Shown here: one piece after another, positions 53,513-61,812 of the stretch
Position numbering within the stretch: the first letter of the stretch is position 1
Layout: every line of letters begins with the position of its first letter
Assembly: GCA_934463165.1 (NCBI GenBank)
Contig: CAKSJG010000007.1
Coordinates: 1-64,000 of the forward strand
Source: an uncultured Clostridia bacterium
Lineage (GTDB): Bacteria > Bacillota > Clostridia > UMGS1810
Reading direction: 5' to 3'
DNA length: 64,000 bases
Program-made: the position numbers and the translations under genes
The notes under the pieces: generated by a model
Told to the model about the DNA's origin: nothing
Seen by the model: the letters and a program-made list of their open reading frames with translations, nothing else
Database searches by the model: none

Positions 53513-54466
53513 TTAATATTTTATAATGCAGGCAGCGCTCGAAAGTCCGCCGCCGAAAGCACACATTGCCACGATATCTCCTCTTTTCAGCTTTCCGCTT
53601 TCTGCAAGCTCATCAAATGCCATTGGTACGCTTGCCGATGAGGTATTACCGTATTTATCTATATTAACAAAGAATTTTTCTTTGCCGATACCAAGTTTTT
53701 TGGAAGCAAAATCTATTATTCTGATATTTGCCTGATGCGGAATCACAAAATCAATATCCGAAAGAGATATACCTGCCTTTTCAGCAACCTCTTTAACGTC
53801 GTTTGCTATGCGAGTTACCGCAAATCTGAATGTCTCCTGACCCTTCATAAATATATGCGGAGTTTGACTTTCACCCTTATAGAACACCGATTCCGCGTTA
53901 TATGACGGAACCTTTATAACATCATCACCGCCGTTTGTATACAGCTTTGACGATAGATATCCGTCGCCCTCGGTAATAACAAAGGCTCCTGCTCCGTCAC
54001 CGAAAATAACACAGGTGTTTCTGTCTGTCCAGTCAATTATCTTGCTTACTCTTTCGGAACCTATTACAAGAACATTTTTTGCAGCCTTACGCATGATATA
54101 CGAAGCGGCAATATCAAGAGCAAACAAAAATCCGCTGCACGCAGAGTTTACGTCAAACGCAGGGCAATTCGCGCCTATACTTTGCTGAACAAATCCGCCT
54201 ACAGTCGGGCAAAAGGTCTCGCTTGTAAAGGTCGCGGCAACTATTAGGTCTATTTTATCTGCCGTTATACCGGCAGATTCGAGAGCTCTTTCTGCCGCCC
54301 TGCATGCCATATCTCCTGCTGTCTCCGTCTCAGATACGTGTCTTTGTTTCACACCGACACGCTGAACAATCCATTCATCCGACGTGTCGACCAATTTTGT
54401 GAGGTCATCGTTTGTTACGATTTTTTCGGGAACATAGCTTCCCGTACCTATAATTTTAATACTCAT
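53513..54466 (-). CDS. fabH: Beta-ketoacyl-ACP synthase III
   Basis: A 317-residue enzyme condensing acetyl-CoA or branched starters with malonyl-ACP to begin synthesis. The catalytic triad is visible: Cys in VNSACSGFLFALD, His in VIPHQANIRI, Asn in KYGNTSSASVP. The opening IIGTGSYVPEKIVTNDDL and DTSDEWIVQRVGV are typical. It is the first gene of the operon, after a region with palindromic operator candidates; AGGAGGT lies before the ATG. Confidence 0.97.
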   Translation of the reverse strand: MSIKIIGTGSYVPEKIVTNDDLTKLVDTSDEWIVQRVGVKQRHVSETETAGDMACRAAERALESAGITADKIDLIVAATFTSETFCPTVGGFVQQSIGANCPAFDVNSACSGFLFALDIAASYIMRKAAKNVLVIGSERVSKIIDWTDRNTCVIFGDGAGAFVITEGDGYLSSKLYTNGGDDVIKVPSYNAESVFYKGESQTPHIFMKGQETFRFAVTRIANDVKEVAEKAGISLSDIDFVIPHQANIRIIDFASKKLGIGKEKFFVNIDKYGNTSSASVPMAFDELAESGKLKRGDIVAMCAFGGGLSSAACIIKY

Positions 54467-54482
54467 AGTGTACCTCCTGTTT

Positions 54483-54545
54483 CAGCACAATGCGTGCTGC
54501 AAAAATTAATGCACACTGTGCCGAATTTCGGCACACACTGTGCTG
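54483..54545. promoter_or_regulatory. Operator palindromes upstream of fabH
   Basis: Two 17-base palindromes of the form CRGCACA-N3-TGTGCTG: 54483-54499 (CAGCACAATGCGTGCTG, one base off) and 54529-54545 (CGGCACACACTGTGCTG). Between them GCACACTGTGCCG (54511-54523) supplies further half-sites, so that GTGCCGAA and TTCGGCAC face each other at 54518-54534. The same palindrome lies at the TetR gene promoter. The sites cover the leader just ahead of fabH. Confidence 0.75.
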
Positions 54546-54550
54546 TGATA

Positions 54551-54580
54551 ATTAAAACAGAGAATTCTCTCTGTTTTAAT
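54551..54580 (-). terminator. Inverted repeat after the TetR gene, likely terminator
   Basis: A perfect 13-base stem, ATTAAAACAGAGA (54551-54563) and TCTCTGTTTTAAT (54568-54580), with loop ATTC. It lies 33 bases beyond the TetR stop. The 3' arm itself supplies the T-rich end. It could alternatively be an operator, since it also precedes fabH. Confidence 0.55.
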
Positions 54581-54612
54581 CTGTATATTTAAATTATTAG
54601 ATTTTCCGTTTA

Positions 54613-55209
54613 TTAACCGTCATTATACCTGATACCGTTCAAAAAGCATCCGAATCCCACTCTGAAATATTTAACCGCATCTTCCTTCGAAATTTTGCGG
54701 CTTACCGCATCGGCATTAAAACCTCGGCAAAAGCACCACACGGAATAGCTCAGGCTCTCTGTATCAATATCTTTAATGAGTTTTCTTCCCTTTGCATATT
54801 CGATTGCCTTATTCAGCGCATTCATCCACCATATACGGTTGTTTTCCGTAAGCGAATCGTGTTCAAACATATAGTGTATAAATTTCATTTTGACTTCATA
54901 TGTAGCAACAAGAACATTTTCGGCAACATCCATTGCGTAATCGTAAATCGAATCGGCATCTATCGCCTTATCGTAATCGGGAACAAAAGCCTTGCGCATT
55001 TTTACAACAGCATTTTCGTAAATAATCCTGAGAACTTCATCAATATTGGCAAATCTGTTGTAAAAAACTCTGTTTGTAACATTAAGCTCACGGATTATTT
55101 TACTGACCGTAACCTTATGCGCCCCCTCTTCCGTTGCAATTTTTTCTGCAATATTTATAATATCGCTTGAAATATTATCACAAATAAATTCACGTTTATC
55201 TTTTGTCAT
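54613..55209 (-). CDS. TetR-family regulator, probable repressor of fatty-acid operon
   Basis: A 198-residue protein. The N-terminal helix-turn-helix reads INIAEKIATEEGAHKVTVSKIIRELNVTNRVFYNRFANIDEV, with the TetR-type recognition helix and FYxxF sequence. The ligand domain is helical and unremarkable. The ATG at 55209 follows GGAG; an upstream in-frame ATG lies across the operator and is rejected. It is immediately upstream of the fab operon in the same direction. The same palindrome is found at its own promoter and at fabH, so autoregulation and control of fatty-acid synthesis are likely. The effector (an acyl-CoA or acyl-ACP, as for other lipid regulators) is inference. Confidence 0.85.
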   Translation of the reverse strand: MTKDKREFICDNISSDIINIAEKIATEEGAHKVTVSKIIRELNVTNRVFYNRFANIDEVLRIIYENAVVKMRKAFVPDYDKAIDADSIYDYAMDVAENVLVATYEVKMKFIHYMFEHDSLTENNRIWWMNALNKAIEYAKGRKLIKDIDTESLSYSVWCFCRGFNADAVSRKISKEDAVKYFRVGFGCFLNGIRYNDG

Positions 55210-55227
55210 TAACCGCTCTCCATTCTT

Positions 55228-55278
55228 CGGCACACGTTGTGCTGGAATTATAATACTACAATTTTTATGATTTGTCAA
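55228..55278 (-). promoter_or_regulatory. TetR gene promoter with operator palindrome
   Basis: Minus strand: TTGACA (55273-55278), 17-base spacer, TATTAT (55250-55255). The palindrome CGGCACACGTTGTGCTG at 55228-55244 covers the expected transcription start, the position for direct repression. Confidence 0.8.
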
Positions 55279-55318
55279 TAGTTATTTTAAAATTTTAAAG
55301 TGTAGAAATATAAATATA

Positions 55319-55374
55319 GGAGTAGTGCAGGAATAATGTATGAATCGCACACATTTCCATTCCCGCGCTACTCC
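55319..55374 (-). terminator. Long hairpin after the GGGtGRT gene
   Basis: GGAGTAG (55319-55325) pairs with CTACTCC (55368-55374), continued inward by GC/GC and GGAAT/ATTCC with two mismatches and a loop of about 24 bases. It is 46 bases beyond the stop; the tail (TATATTTATATTTC) is T-rich. Probable terminator. Confidence 0.55.
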
Positions 55375-55419
55375 CGTGTATTTTTAAAAACCTCTGTTTA
55401 ATGCGTTTTCCAAGTATTC

Positions 55420-56421
55420 TTATTTATTCATTGCTTCTTCAACAGCAACAGCTACAGCAACGGTAGCACCAACCATCGGGTTGTTACCCATTCCGAGGAA
55501 GCCCATCATTTCAACGTGAGCCGGAACTGATGAAGATCCTGCGAACTGAGCGTCGGAATGCATTCTGCCCATTGTATCTGTCATACCGTAAGAAGCAGGG
55601 CCTGCAGCCATGTTATCAGGGTGAAGAGTTCTGCCCGTACCGCCACCGGATGCAACCGAGAAATAATTTTTGCCCATTTCGTTGCATTCTTTCTTATATG
55701 TTCCTGCAACAGGATGCTGGAATCTTGTCGGGTTTGTTGAGTTTCCCGTGATGGAAACGTCAACACCTTCAAGATGCATTATGGCAACGCCTTCTCTTAC
55801 ATCGTCAGCGCCGTAGCATCTTACCTTTGCTCTTTCACCTTTGGAATAAGCAATTTCTTTAACTATATTAACCTTACCGGTTGCATAGTCAAATTTTGTC
55901 TGACAGTATGTGAAGCCGTTGATTCTTGAAATAATCTGAGCAGCATCCTTGCCGAGACCGTTTAAAATAACCTTAAGGGGTTCTTTTCTGACTTTGTTTG
56001 CACTCTTTGCAATACCGATAGCTCCCTCTGCAGCAGCAAACGATTCATGACCTGCAAGAAACGCAAAACACTTTGTTTCTTCTCTGAGAAGCTTAGCGCC
56101 GAGATTTCCATGACCGAGACCGACTTTTCTGTCGTCTGCAACGGAACCGTCAATGCAGAATGCCTGGAGACCTTCGCCTATAACTTCGGCAGCGTCGGCA
56201 GCTTTTGTGCAGCCTCTTTTTATTGCAAGAGCAGCGCCTACAACATATGCCCATGCAGCATTTTCAAAACAAATCGGCTGAATTTCCTTAACCATTTTGT
56301 AAGGATCTATGCCTTTTTCATCACATATGGATTTTGCTTCTTCTATAGATGTAATACCGTTAGCCTTAAGAACAGCATTGATATTGTCAATTCTTCTTTC
56401 ATAGCTTTCAAATAATGCCAT
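55420..56421 (-). CDS. GGGtGRT family protein, function unknown
   Basis: A 333-residue soluble protein named for its motif SVASGGGTGRTLHPDNMAAGPASYGMTDTMGRMHSDAQFAGSS (residues around 260-300). It also has AFLAGHESFAAAEGAIGIAKSANKVRKEPLKVILNGLGKDAAQIISRINGFTYCQT, which looks like an intact folded domain. In many Clostridia and related anaerobes it is encoded next to the NifU-like gene found here 21 bases upstream, so the pair probably works together. The Gly-rich motif suggests nucleotide or phosphate binding. No experimental role is known to me; I assign the family, not a function. Confidence 0.85.
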   Translation of the reverse strand: MALFESYERRIDNINAVLKANGITSIEEAKSICDEKGIDPYKMVKEIQPICFENAAWAYVVGAALAIKRGCTKAADAAEVIGEGLQAFCIDGSVADDRKVGLGHGNLGAKLLREETKCFAFLAGHESFAAAEGAIGIAKSANKVRKEPLKVILNGLGKDAAQIISRINGFTYCQTKFDYATGKVNIVKEIAYSKGERAKVRCYGADDVREGVAIMHLEGVDVSITGNSTNPTRFQHPVAGTYKKECNEMGKNYFSVASGGGTGRTLHPDNMAAGPASYGMTDTMGRMHSDAQFAGSSSVPAHVEMMGFLGMGNNPMVGATVAVAVAVEEAMNK

Positions 56422-56442
56422 TTTACATATCCTCCTTATAAA

Positions 56443-57135
56443 TTATTCTTCTCTCGGGTCGATGAGCTTTGCAGCGTCGTCTATTCTTCCGTACTGACCG
56501 CTTGCCTTTTCAAGAGCTTCATTGGCATCCATACCCTTTTTGATGTTTTCCATCATCTTACCGAGCTGAACAAATTTGTAACCGATGATTTCGTCGTTAT
56601 CGTCAAGAGCGATTTTTGTAACATAGCCTTCTGCCATTTCAAGATATCTTGAACCCTTAAGAAGTGTTCCGTACATTGTTCCGACTTGGCTTCTGAGACC
56701 TTTACCGAGATCCTCGAGACCCGCGCCGATCGTAAGACCGCCTTCCGAAAATGCAGACTGAGTTCTTCCGTATACAATCTGGAGGAAAAGCTCTCTCATT
56801 GCTGTGTTTATAGCATCACACACAAGGTCAGTATTAAGAGCCTCAAGAATTGTTTTGCCGGGAAGAATTTCGGAAGCCATAGCAGCTGAATGAGTCATAC
56901 CCGAGCAGCCTATTGTTTCAACAAGAGCCTCCTGAATAATACCATCTTTAACATTTAAAGAAAGCTTACAGGCACCCTGCTGAGGAGCACACCAGCCCAC
57001 ACCGTGTGTGAAACCGGAAATATCTTTAATTTCTTTTGACGCAACCCATTTGCCTTCTTCGGGAATCGGAGCGGGACCGTGGTTTGCACCTTTTTTTACA
57101 ACGCACATATTTTCTACTTCTGAACTGTAAATCAT
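56443..57135 (-). CDS. NifU/IscU-like iron-sulfur scaffold family protein
   Basis: A 230-residue protein with the IscU/NifU N-terminal fold. GWCAPQQGACKLSLNVKDGIIQEALVETIGCSGMTHSAAMASEIL parallels the IscU stretch with its second cluster-ligating Cys and helix (GCGSAIASSSMA). The third IscU cysteine region is not evident. Residues beyond 130 form an added domain (YVTKIALDDNDEIIGYKFVQLGKMMENIKKGMDANEALEKA). No nifS-like desulfurase gene is adjacent; its only partner is the GGGtGRT gene downstream. Cluster assembly is therefore plausible but not shown. A GAAAGGGG site precedes the ATG. Confidence 0.82.
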   Translation of the reverse strand: MIYSSEVENMCVVKKGANHGPAPIPEEGKWVASKEIKDISGFTHGVGWCAPQQGACKLSLNVKDGIIQEALVETIGCSGMTHSAAMASEILPGKTILEALNTDLVCDAINTAMRELFLQIVYGRTQSAFSEGGLTIGAGLEDLGKGLRSQVGTMYGTLLKGSRYLEMAEGYVTKIALDDNDEIIGYKFVQLGKMMENIKKGMDANEALEKASGQYGRIDDAAKLIDPREE

Positions 57136-57179
57136 TATTTAACCCCTTTCTCAATATCAGCATTAAATCATACGTTAAT

Positions 57180-57208
57180 ATTTTAACATACTATTGAAAA
57201 TGTTACAA
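57180..57208 (-). promoter_or_regulatory. Promoter of the NifU-like/GGGtGRT pair
   Basis: Minus strand: TTGTAA (57203-57208), 17-base spacer, TAAAAT (57180-57185), about 45 bases before the NifU-like start. Confidence 0.6.
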
Positions 57209-57371
57209 GAGTTTTTTTAAATTTGTGTCAAATTATGTTGCTTTTTCAGACGGTAAAAACAAAATTTTATATAATATTACAAGATAAAAGACAAACATCC
57301 GATACATTTGAAATAAAGGCGCAAAAAATGACGCACAACCGCAAAAAACTCATTACGCAAAACAACGTCGA

Positions 57372-57396
57372 TACATCGGATTTAAAATCCGATGTA
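57372..57396 (-). terminator. Inverted repeat after tmcAL, probable terminator
   Basis: A 25-base perfect inverted repeat: TACATCGGATTT and AAATCCGATGTA around one base, just beyond the tmcAL stop. On the minus strand TCGACGTTGTTTTGCG follows, so the T-run is weak. Confidence 0.5.
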
Positions 57397-57404
57397 CCTG
57401 TGTT

Positions 57405-58571
57405 TTACAATGATCTCGGCTGTTTTTTTACATACGGAGACATTAGGAAGTCTCTTCCGGCAATGCGTTTATTTATATTATTACAGCATAACGCTGCAAA
57501 GTCCGTTGCTATGATATCAATATCGAGCATGGGATGTCTCTTTGCATCGGCAGTTTTTGTTATAACATCATAATCAGAAGCGGTCTTTATTTTCTTTATA
57601 AGCGATGCGCCCTTTTGGTTGAAGGCAAGAACTCTGACATATTCGGGCGAAAGATCCTCACAAACACCGAGCATTGCAGACAAAACACAGCGCTTTATTC
57701 TGTGGATACTGTATCTTTTCGATATACTGTTTTTTATAAATTCCTCCAAAGTACACGAACATCTTGCGGCATTTATAATCCTGTTTGCAAGACCGTCTTC
57801 ATATCCCTTTGCATTTTCAAGCTCACGTGCGGATATATTTCTTAAAAACCCGAGAATATAGCTTTCGGCATTCTTGACATTATATGTGTCTGCTCCGGAA
57901 TAATCCGGCGCATAATCATTTATCCCGACTCCGTCGGTTATCATTTTTCTGATTGCCGTCGCGCTTAAATACCCATCGCATGAATCAAAACCGTGGTAAT
58001 CATTTTCACGTTTTACAGTAAACGGCTTCATTTCGGAATTCAGTTTTTCAATTGCGGACAAATAGCATATCGCAAGAGTGTTATTCGGCGAAAAAAAACT
58101 CTCATCCTCCGATTTCAGGCATTTCATCAAAGCCGCCCGACACGCATGCGGATAACCTATGCCGTTTTCCAATTCTCTTTTAAGTATTTTTTTGTAATTT
58201 TCGTCACACGAGGTAATACGCGCACATTTTTTTAAAAAATCAATATCGCCGCATTCGCTGCCGAATGAAATTCCGTCAACAATGCCGATTCTGTCTAAAA
58301 TTTTTACCGCTCCGAAAGCATATTCCTCCGCAGACTGGACAACATAATATGCAGGAAGCTCTATTACAAGATCCGCCCCGTTATCGACTGCCGCTCTTGC
58401 TCTGTCCCATTTATCAAAAATCGCAGGCTCGCCGCGCTGAACAAGACTGCCGCTCATTATGCACACAATATTTTTACATCCGGTTAGGCGTTTTGTCTCC
58501 TTTATATGGTACAAATGACCAAAATGCAGCGGATTATATTCGCAAATTATCCCAATTGTGTTTAAATTCAT
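57405..58571 (-). CDS. tmcAL: tRNA(Met) cytidine acetate ligase
   Basis: A 388-residue nucleotidyltransferase-like enzyme (YlbM family) that makes N4-acetylcytidine at the wobble base of elongator tRNA-Met using acetate and ATP. The HxGH motif is at residues 16-19 (CEYNPLHFGHLYH). MSGSLVQRGEPAIFDKWDRARAAVDNGADLVIELPA is the family core, and FGSECGD follows. ATG 58571 is preferred to a GTG three codons earlier. It is transcribed away from the tRNA-Lys gene. Confidence 0.92.
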   Translation of the reverse strand: MNLNTIGIICEYNPLHFGHLYHIKETKRLTGCKNIVCIMSGSLVQRGEPAIFDKWDRARAAVDNGADLVIELPAYYVVQSAEEYAFGAVKILDRIGIVDGISFGSECGDIDFLKKCARITSCDENYKKILKRELENGIGYPHACRAALMKCLKSEDESFFSPNNTLAICYLSAIEKLNSEMKPFTVKRENDYHGFDSCDGYLSATAIRKMITDGVGINDYAPDYSGADTYNVKNAESYILGFLRNISARELENAKGYEDGLANRIINAARCSCTLEEFIKNSISKRYSIHRIKRCVLSAMLGVCEDLSPEYVRVLAFNQKGASLIKKIKTASDYDVITKTADAKRHPMLDIDIIATDFAALCCNNINKRIAGRDFLMSPYVKKQPRSL

Positions 58572-58601
58572 AATTTTCACTCACTTTTTTTTAAAAACCT
58601 A

Positions 58602-58630
58602 TTGACATTTTATCATAAAATGTGTATAAT
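58602..58630 (+). promoter_or_regulatory. tRNA-Lys promoter
   Basis: Consensus TTGACA (58602-58607), 17-base spacer, TATAAT (58625-58630), about 32 bases before the tRNA. Confidence 0.88.
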
Positions 58631-58662
58631 AGTCAACGTTGATTACAAGATATTTAATATTT

Positions 58663-58735
58663 GCACCATTAGCTCAGTTGGTAGAGCACCTGACTCTTAA
58701 TCAGGGTGTCCCGGGTTCGAACCCCTGATGGTGCA
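58663..58735 (+). tRNA. tRNA-Lys (anticodon CTT)
   Basis: 73 bases that fold as a cloverleaf: acceptor GCACCAT/ATGGTGC, D arm with AGCTCAGTTGGTAGAGC, anticodon stem CTGA/TCAG around CTCTTAA (anticodon CTT), T arm CCGGGTTCGAACCCC, discriminator A. CCA is not encoded. Confidence 0.97.
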
Positions 58736-58744
58736 TAAGCAAAT

Positions 58745-58780
58745 CCCTTGAAACGCAGTGTTTCAAGGGGTTTTGATTTT
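58745..58780 (+). terminator. Terminator of tRNA-Lys
   Basis: CCCTTGAAAC (58745-58754) pairs with GTTTCAAGGG (58760-58769), followed by GTTTTGATTTT. Confidence 0.88.
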
Positions 58781-58860
58781 AATTCAGTATTTTAGTCAAG
58801 AGGTCATAGGTGTGGTAGTTGTGCGATAATATACCCTCGATTTATTCATTTAACTTTAAT

Positions 58861-58889
58861 TTGCATAATCATAATTTTTGTGTTAAAAT
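58861..58889 (+). promoter_or_regulatory. Promoter of the cupin-AraC regulator
   Basis: TTGCAT (58861-58866), 17-base spacer, TAAAAT (58884-58889). The start codon follows only about 17 bases after the -10, so the 5' leader must be very short. Confidence 0.6.
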
Positions 58890-58906
58890 AAAGATTGGTG
58901 ATAATA

Positions 58907-59767
58907 ATGAAATGTTTTACCAAAGACAGAGTTCTGTCAAAAAATAAAAATATAGCCATAGGTTTTCATAATGCATGCAATGAAGAAATTCACATTCATG
59001 ATTTTCTCGAATTTGTATATATATCGGACGGCGAGGGCTATCAATATATTGATGAAAAAAAATACAGCGTATCTCACGGTGATATGATGTTTATAAACTA
59101 CAACCATACGCACGCATTCAGCTCCGATACCGGTATGAAATATTACAATATATATCTTGTGCCGGAATTTATATCAAAAGAGCTTATAAACTCCAACAAT
59201 GCGATGCAGATGCTGTCTTTGACGGCATTTGAAGATTTTCGCGAAACAGTAGGCTTCGAAAAACCGTTTATTCATTTTGACAAAGAAGAATCTTCAGAAA
59301 TAGAAAACTGTCTGAATGCAATGATGAGAGAATACGATAGCTGCGAGGGCGGCTATCTGACTGTTCTTAAGTCATATATGTCTGTAATCTTAACATATAT
59401 TTTCAGAAAAATGAGTGTCTTTTCAGAAAATGCAGACTCTAATAACAAAGACAGACGCATAGAAATGCTCACGGAATATATAGAAAAAAATTGCACGGAT
59501 GCTCTTACGCTTGATAAGCTTGCCGAAAAATGCTTTTACAATCCGTCATATTTTTCAAGAGCTTTTAAAGAATACCGGGGCATGACGATCACAGATTTTA
59601 TACACAAAAACAGAATAAAAAAAGCATGTGAAATGCTTTTGCATACCGATAAAAGCATAGATGTTATATGCAGCGAAACAGGATATTCAAACAAAAATAT
59701 ATTTTATAAAAAATTTCTTAAATTTACGGGCATGATGCCAGCCGAATACAGGAAAAACGGCATATGA
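58907..59767 (+). CDS. AraC-family regulator with N-terminal cupin domain
   Basis: A 286-residue protein. The sugar-binding cupin at about 15-95 has HIHDFLEFVYISDGEGYQYI and SHGDMMFINYNHTHAF. The C-terminal AraC helix-turn-helix pair at about 185-286 reads LTLDKLAEKCFYNPSYFSRAFKEYRGMTITDFI and SIDVICSETGYSNKNIFYKKFLKFTGMMPAEYR. It probably senses an intracellular sugar and controls the convergent heparinase-like and glycosidase-like genes that follow. The ATG at 58907 is preceded by GGTGA; an in-frame TTG at 58895 is possible but weak. Confidence 0.88.
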   Translation: MKCFTKDRVLSKNKNIAIGFHNACNEEIHIHDFLEFVYISDGEGYQYIDEKKYSVSHGDMMFINYNHTHAFSSDTGMKYYNIYLVPEFISKELINSNNAMQMLSLTAFEDFRETVGFEKPFIHFDKEESSEIENCLNAMMREYDSCEGGYLTVLKSYMSVILTYIFRKMSVFSENADSNNKDRRIEMLTEYIEKNCTDALTLDKLAEKCFYNPSYFSRAFKEYRGMTITDFIHKNRIKKACEMLLHTDKSIDVICSETGYSNKNIFYKKFLKFTGMMPAEYRKNGI

Positions 59768-59778
59768 TTAAAACAGAA

Positions 59779-59809
59779 AGAACGCCGCAGTTTACAAGCG
59801 TTCTTTTTT
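59779..59809 (+). terminator. Terminator of the cupin-AraC gene
   Basis: AGAACGC (59779-59785) pairs with GCGTTCT (59798-59804), with TTTTTG directly after. Located between convergent genes. Confidence 0.8.
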
Positions 59810-59826
59810 GTTTTCTTCTTTTTTCA

Positions 59827-61782
59827 TTATCGGTTAATTTTTTGAATTACCTTTTTCGAATGTATACGAATTAAGGCAGTTTTTCTTTCGAGAGAATCAA
59901 ATATCACTGCACCGTCTTTTCTCAAAATACTTCCGTTAACGACAAAATATTCACTATCCTTTTCACAAAGAATAATACTGTCCGTAAGATAGCCGTTAAA
60001 CTCATTCAGGCAATTACGGTGCATAACGCTTCCGTCGCTTCGTTTGTTTATATAAACATTTGTACTGCCGTCCGAAATTTTATACCCGTTTTTAAGCTCC
60101 TCCATTTTTAATCTTACATTTTTGTTTATCAGCAATGCGGAAACAAACTTTCCTCTGCCGCTCTCATCACTCATCATGCGATAACTTTCAAATGGAACGT
60201 CAATATCGGGTTCGTGGTCAAGATGACCGTTCATATGAGTCTTTTCTGCCGATGTCAGCATTAAAAATTCATCTGAAAATTCTTCATTAATGTGAAGTAA
60301 ATATTCAAAAATTCCATGCTCGTATGCCTCTATATCGTCATAAATCAATATAAAATTTTCCAACCATAAAAAATGCCTGAAATGTCTGCGAAAATATCTT
60401 CCCATCGGACCCGAACAGTCCGCAACGGCATATTTTACATTTCCCTCATCGATAAAGTTATAAATATGCCCTTTATTTGAAACGTGATTGTGAATATCCC
60501 TTTCGTCCTGTCCTTTTCCGTTAAACAGCACTACATTGTGCGCTTTCGAGGAACAGTAGTAGCCGACATATTTTTTGTCGGAATATTCGCACGAACCGGA
60601 ATCGAAAACCACCGCCTCGCCGTGATTGTAAAACTCAAAGTTTCCCGCATCGGCATGGGAATGATTCCAGGTATCACCGCATTTAATGGCAAGCACCGGT
60701 GAATTTTTTTTAAACGAATTTCTTAAAATTACCCAGCCTATATTTTCGTAAAACTTGCTTTTTATTTCGGGCTCACAGGAAGGTTTTTGGTATATCTGCT
60801 CATAAAACATAAGGTCATAAACTGTTTTTTCTCTCCCTTCCCACTGTTTAACATACCAATTAAGATGCGGCTGCTCAACACCGACGCCTAAAATGCACAA
60901 TGCCGACAGCATAATTGTTTTTTCCATACAATCCCCGAAATTAACAGTCTTTGCAGTGCCGATTGACGGAATAACGGTATAAGCAAAAAAATCTCCGTAT
61001 TTTTTCAAATATTCAATATCGTTAAATATTTTCTTGCAGTAAACAGACTCATACACATATTTGAAAAGGCAGTATTCCCTCAGTGAATAATCGAGATATG
61101 ATACGCTCTCATAAAATCCGCCGTCATCAAAATTACACTGCTTTTTATTTATGGGGTTTCCTTTATACAAAAACCATGCCTTTGCCGCGTTTGCCATTTG
61201 TGAAACATAAAAATCCGCATCATCAACCATATCGCGCATTGCCGCCGCGGCAGCTCCTGCGCATGAAACACATACAACCCACCAGTTATGTCCCATTGTA
61301 TCAAGTGCATGTATGCGGGTTTCGGGAAGAACCCAATCTTCGGCAATAGGTTTTATTCCTTTTTCAAATGTTGCCTGTGCAATTATCTTCCTTTCAAAAT
61401 CCGACAAATAATCGCCAAGCATAGTATAGCCATACACCATAGCCTTGCAAAAATTGGCATTGTTTAGTTCGCTGTGCCCCATACTGTTGCTGCTGTGCCA
61501 CTTTTTGTATCCGGAATAATAAAGCATAAGCTCTTTTGCCTTTTGTGCAAAACGCTCATCTTTGGTATGAAGGTATGCACAGCATAAATATGGCATTGTT
61601 TGAGAAAACGGTATCGACGCATCATAGTAATTTCCGTGCTGTCCTTTTCCGGCGTCGGCATATGCCTCATCAATCAGCCTTGTCTGCAAACCTTCTTCCG
61701 CTTTTTTAAGAACATCATTTAATATATCCTGCCACATTTTACTGTCTGAATATTTAACCGCCGTATCATCTGAATAAAACAT
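59827..61782 (-). CDS. Cytoplasmic heparinase II/III family protein
   Basis: A 651-residue protein without signal peptide. Toroid about 20-330: TMGHNWWVVCVSCAG with the catalytic Asn position, and GGFYESVSYLDYSLREYCL with the candidate Tyr. Beta-sandwich about 345-650: WNHSHADAGNFEFYNHGEAVVFDSG with the histidines, and SSKAHNVVLFNGKGQ. It differs much from the 25632-27314 product, so it is not a recent copy. It is probably an oligo- or exo-lyase for imported fragments. It lies 217 bases downstream of the glycosidase-like gene in the same direction, separated by what look like gene remnants. GAAAGGCGG lies before the ATG. Confidence 0.83.
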   Translation of the reverse strand: MFYSDDTAVKYSDSKMWQDILNDVLKKAEEGLQTRLIDEAYADAGKGQHGNYYDASIPFSQTMPYLCCAYLHTKDERFAQKAKELMLYYSGYKKWHSSNSMGHSELNNANFCKAMVYGYTMLGDYLSDFERKIIAQATFEKGIKPIAEDWVLPETRIHALDTMGHNWWVVCVSCAGAAAAAMRDMVDDADFYVSQMANAAKAWFLYKGNPINKKQCNFDDGGFYESVSYLDYSLREYCLFKYVYESVYCKKIFNDIEYLKKYGDFFAYTVIPSIGTAKTVNFGDCMEKTIMLSALCILGVGVEQPHLNWYVKQWEGREKTVYDLMFYEQIYQKPSCEPEIKSKFYENIGWVILRNSFKKNSPVLAIKCGDTWNHSHADAGNFEFYNHGEAVVFDSGSCEYSDKKYVGYYCSSKAHNVVLFNGKGQDERDIHNHVSNKGHIYNFIDEGNVKYAVADCSGPMGRYFRRHFRHFLWLENFILIYDDIEAYEHGIFEYLLHINEEFSDEFLMLTSAEKTHMNGHLDHEPDIDVPFESYRMMSDESGRGKFVSALLINKNVRLKMEELKNGYKISDGSTNVYINKRSDGSVMHRNCLNEFNGYLTDSIILCEKDSEYFVVNGSILRKDGAVIFDSLERKTALIRIHSKKVIQKINR

Positions 61783-61812
61783 TTTTGTGCCGCCTTTCTG
61801 TCAGAGTGTTTT

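Noticed and set aside
57223..57573. Plus-strand frame of about 116 codons between tmcAL and the NifU-like gene
   Set aside because: It overlaps the end of tmcAL and lies by the promoter of the opposite strand; no domain and no ribosome site.
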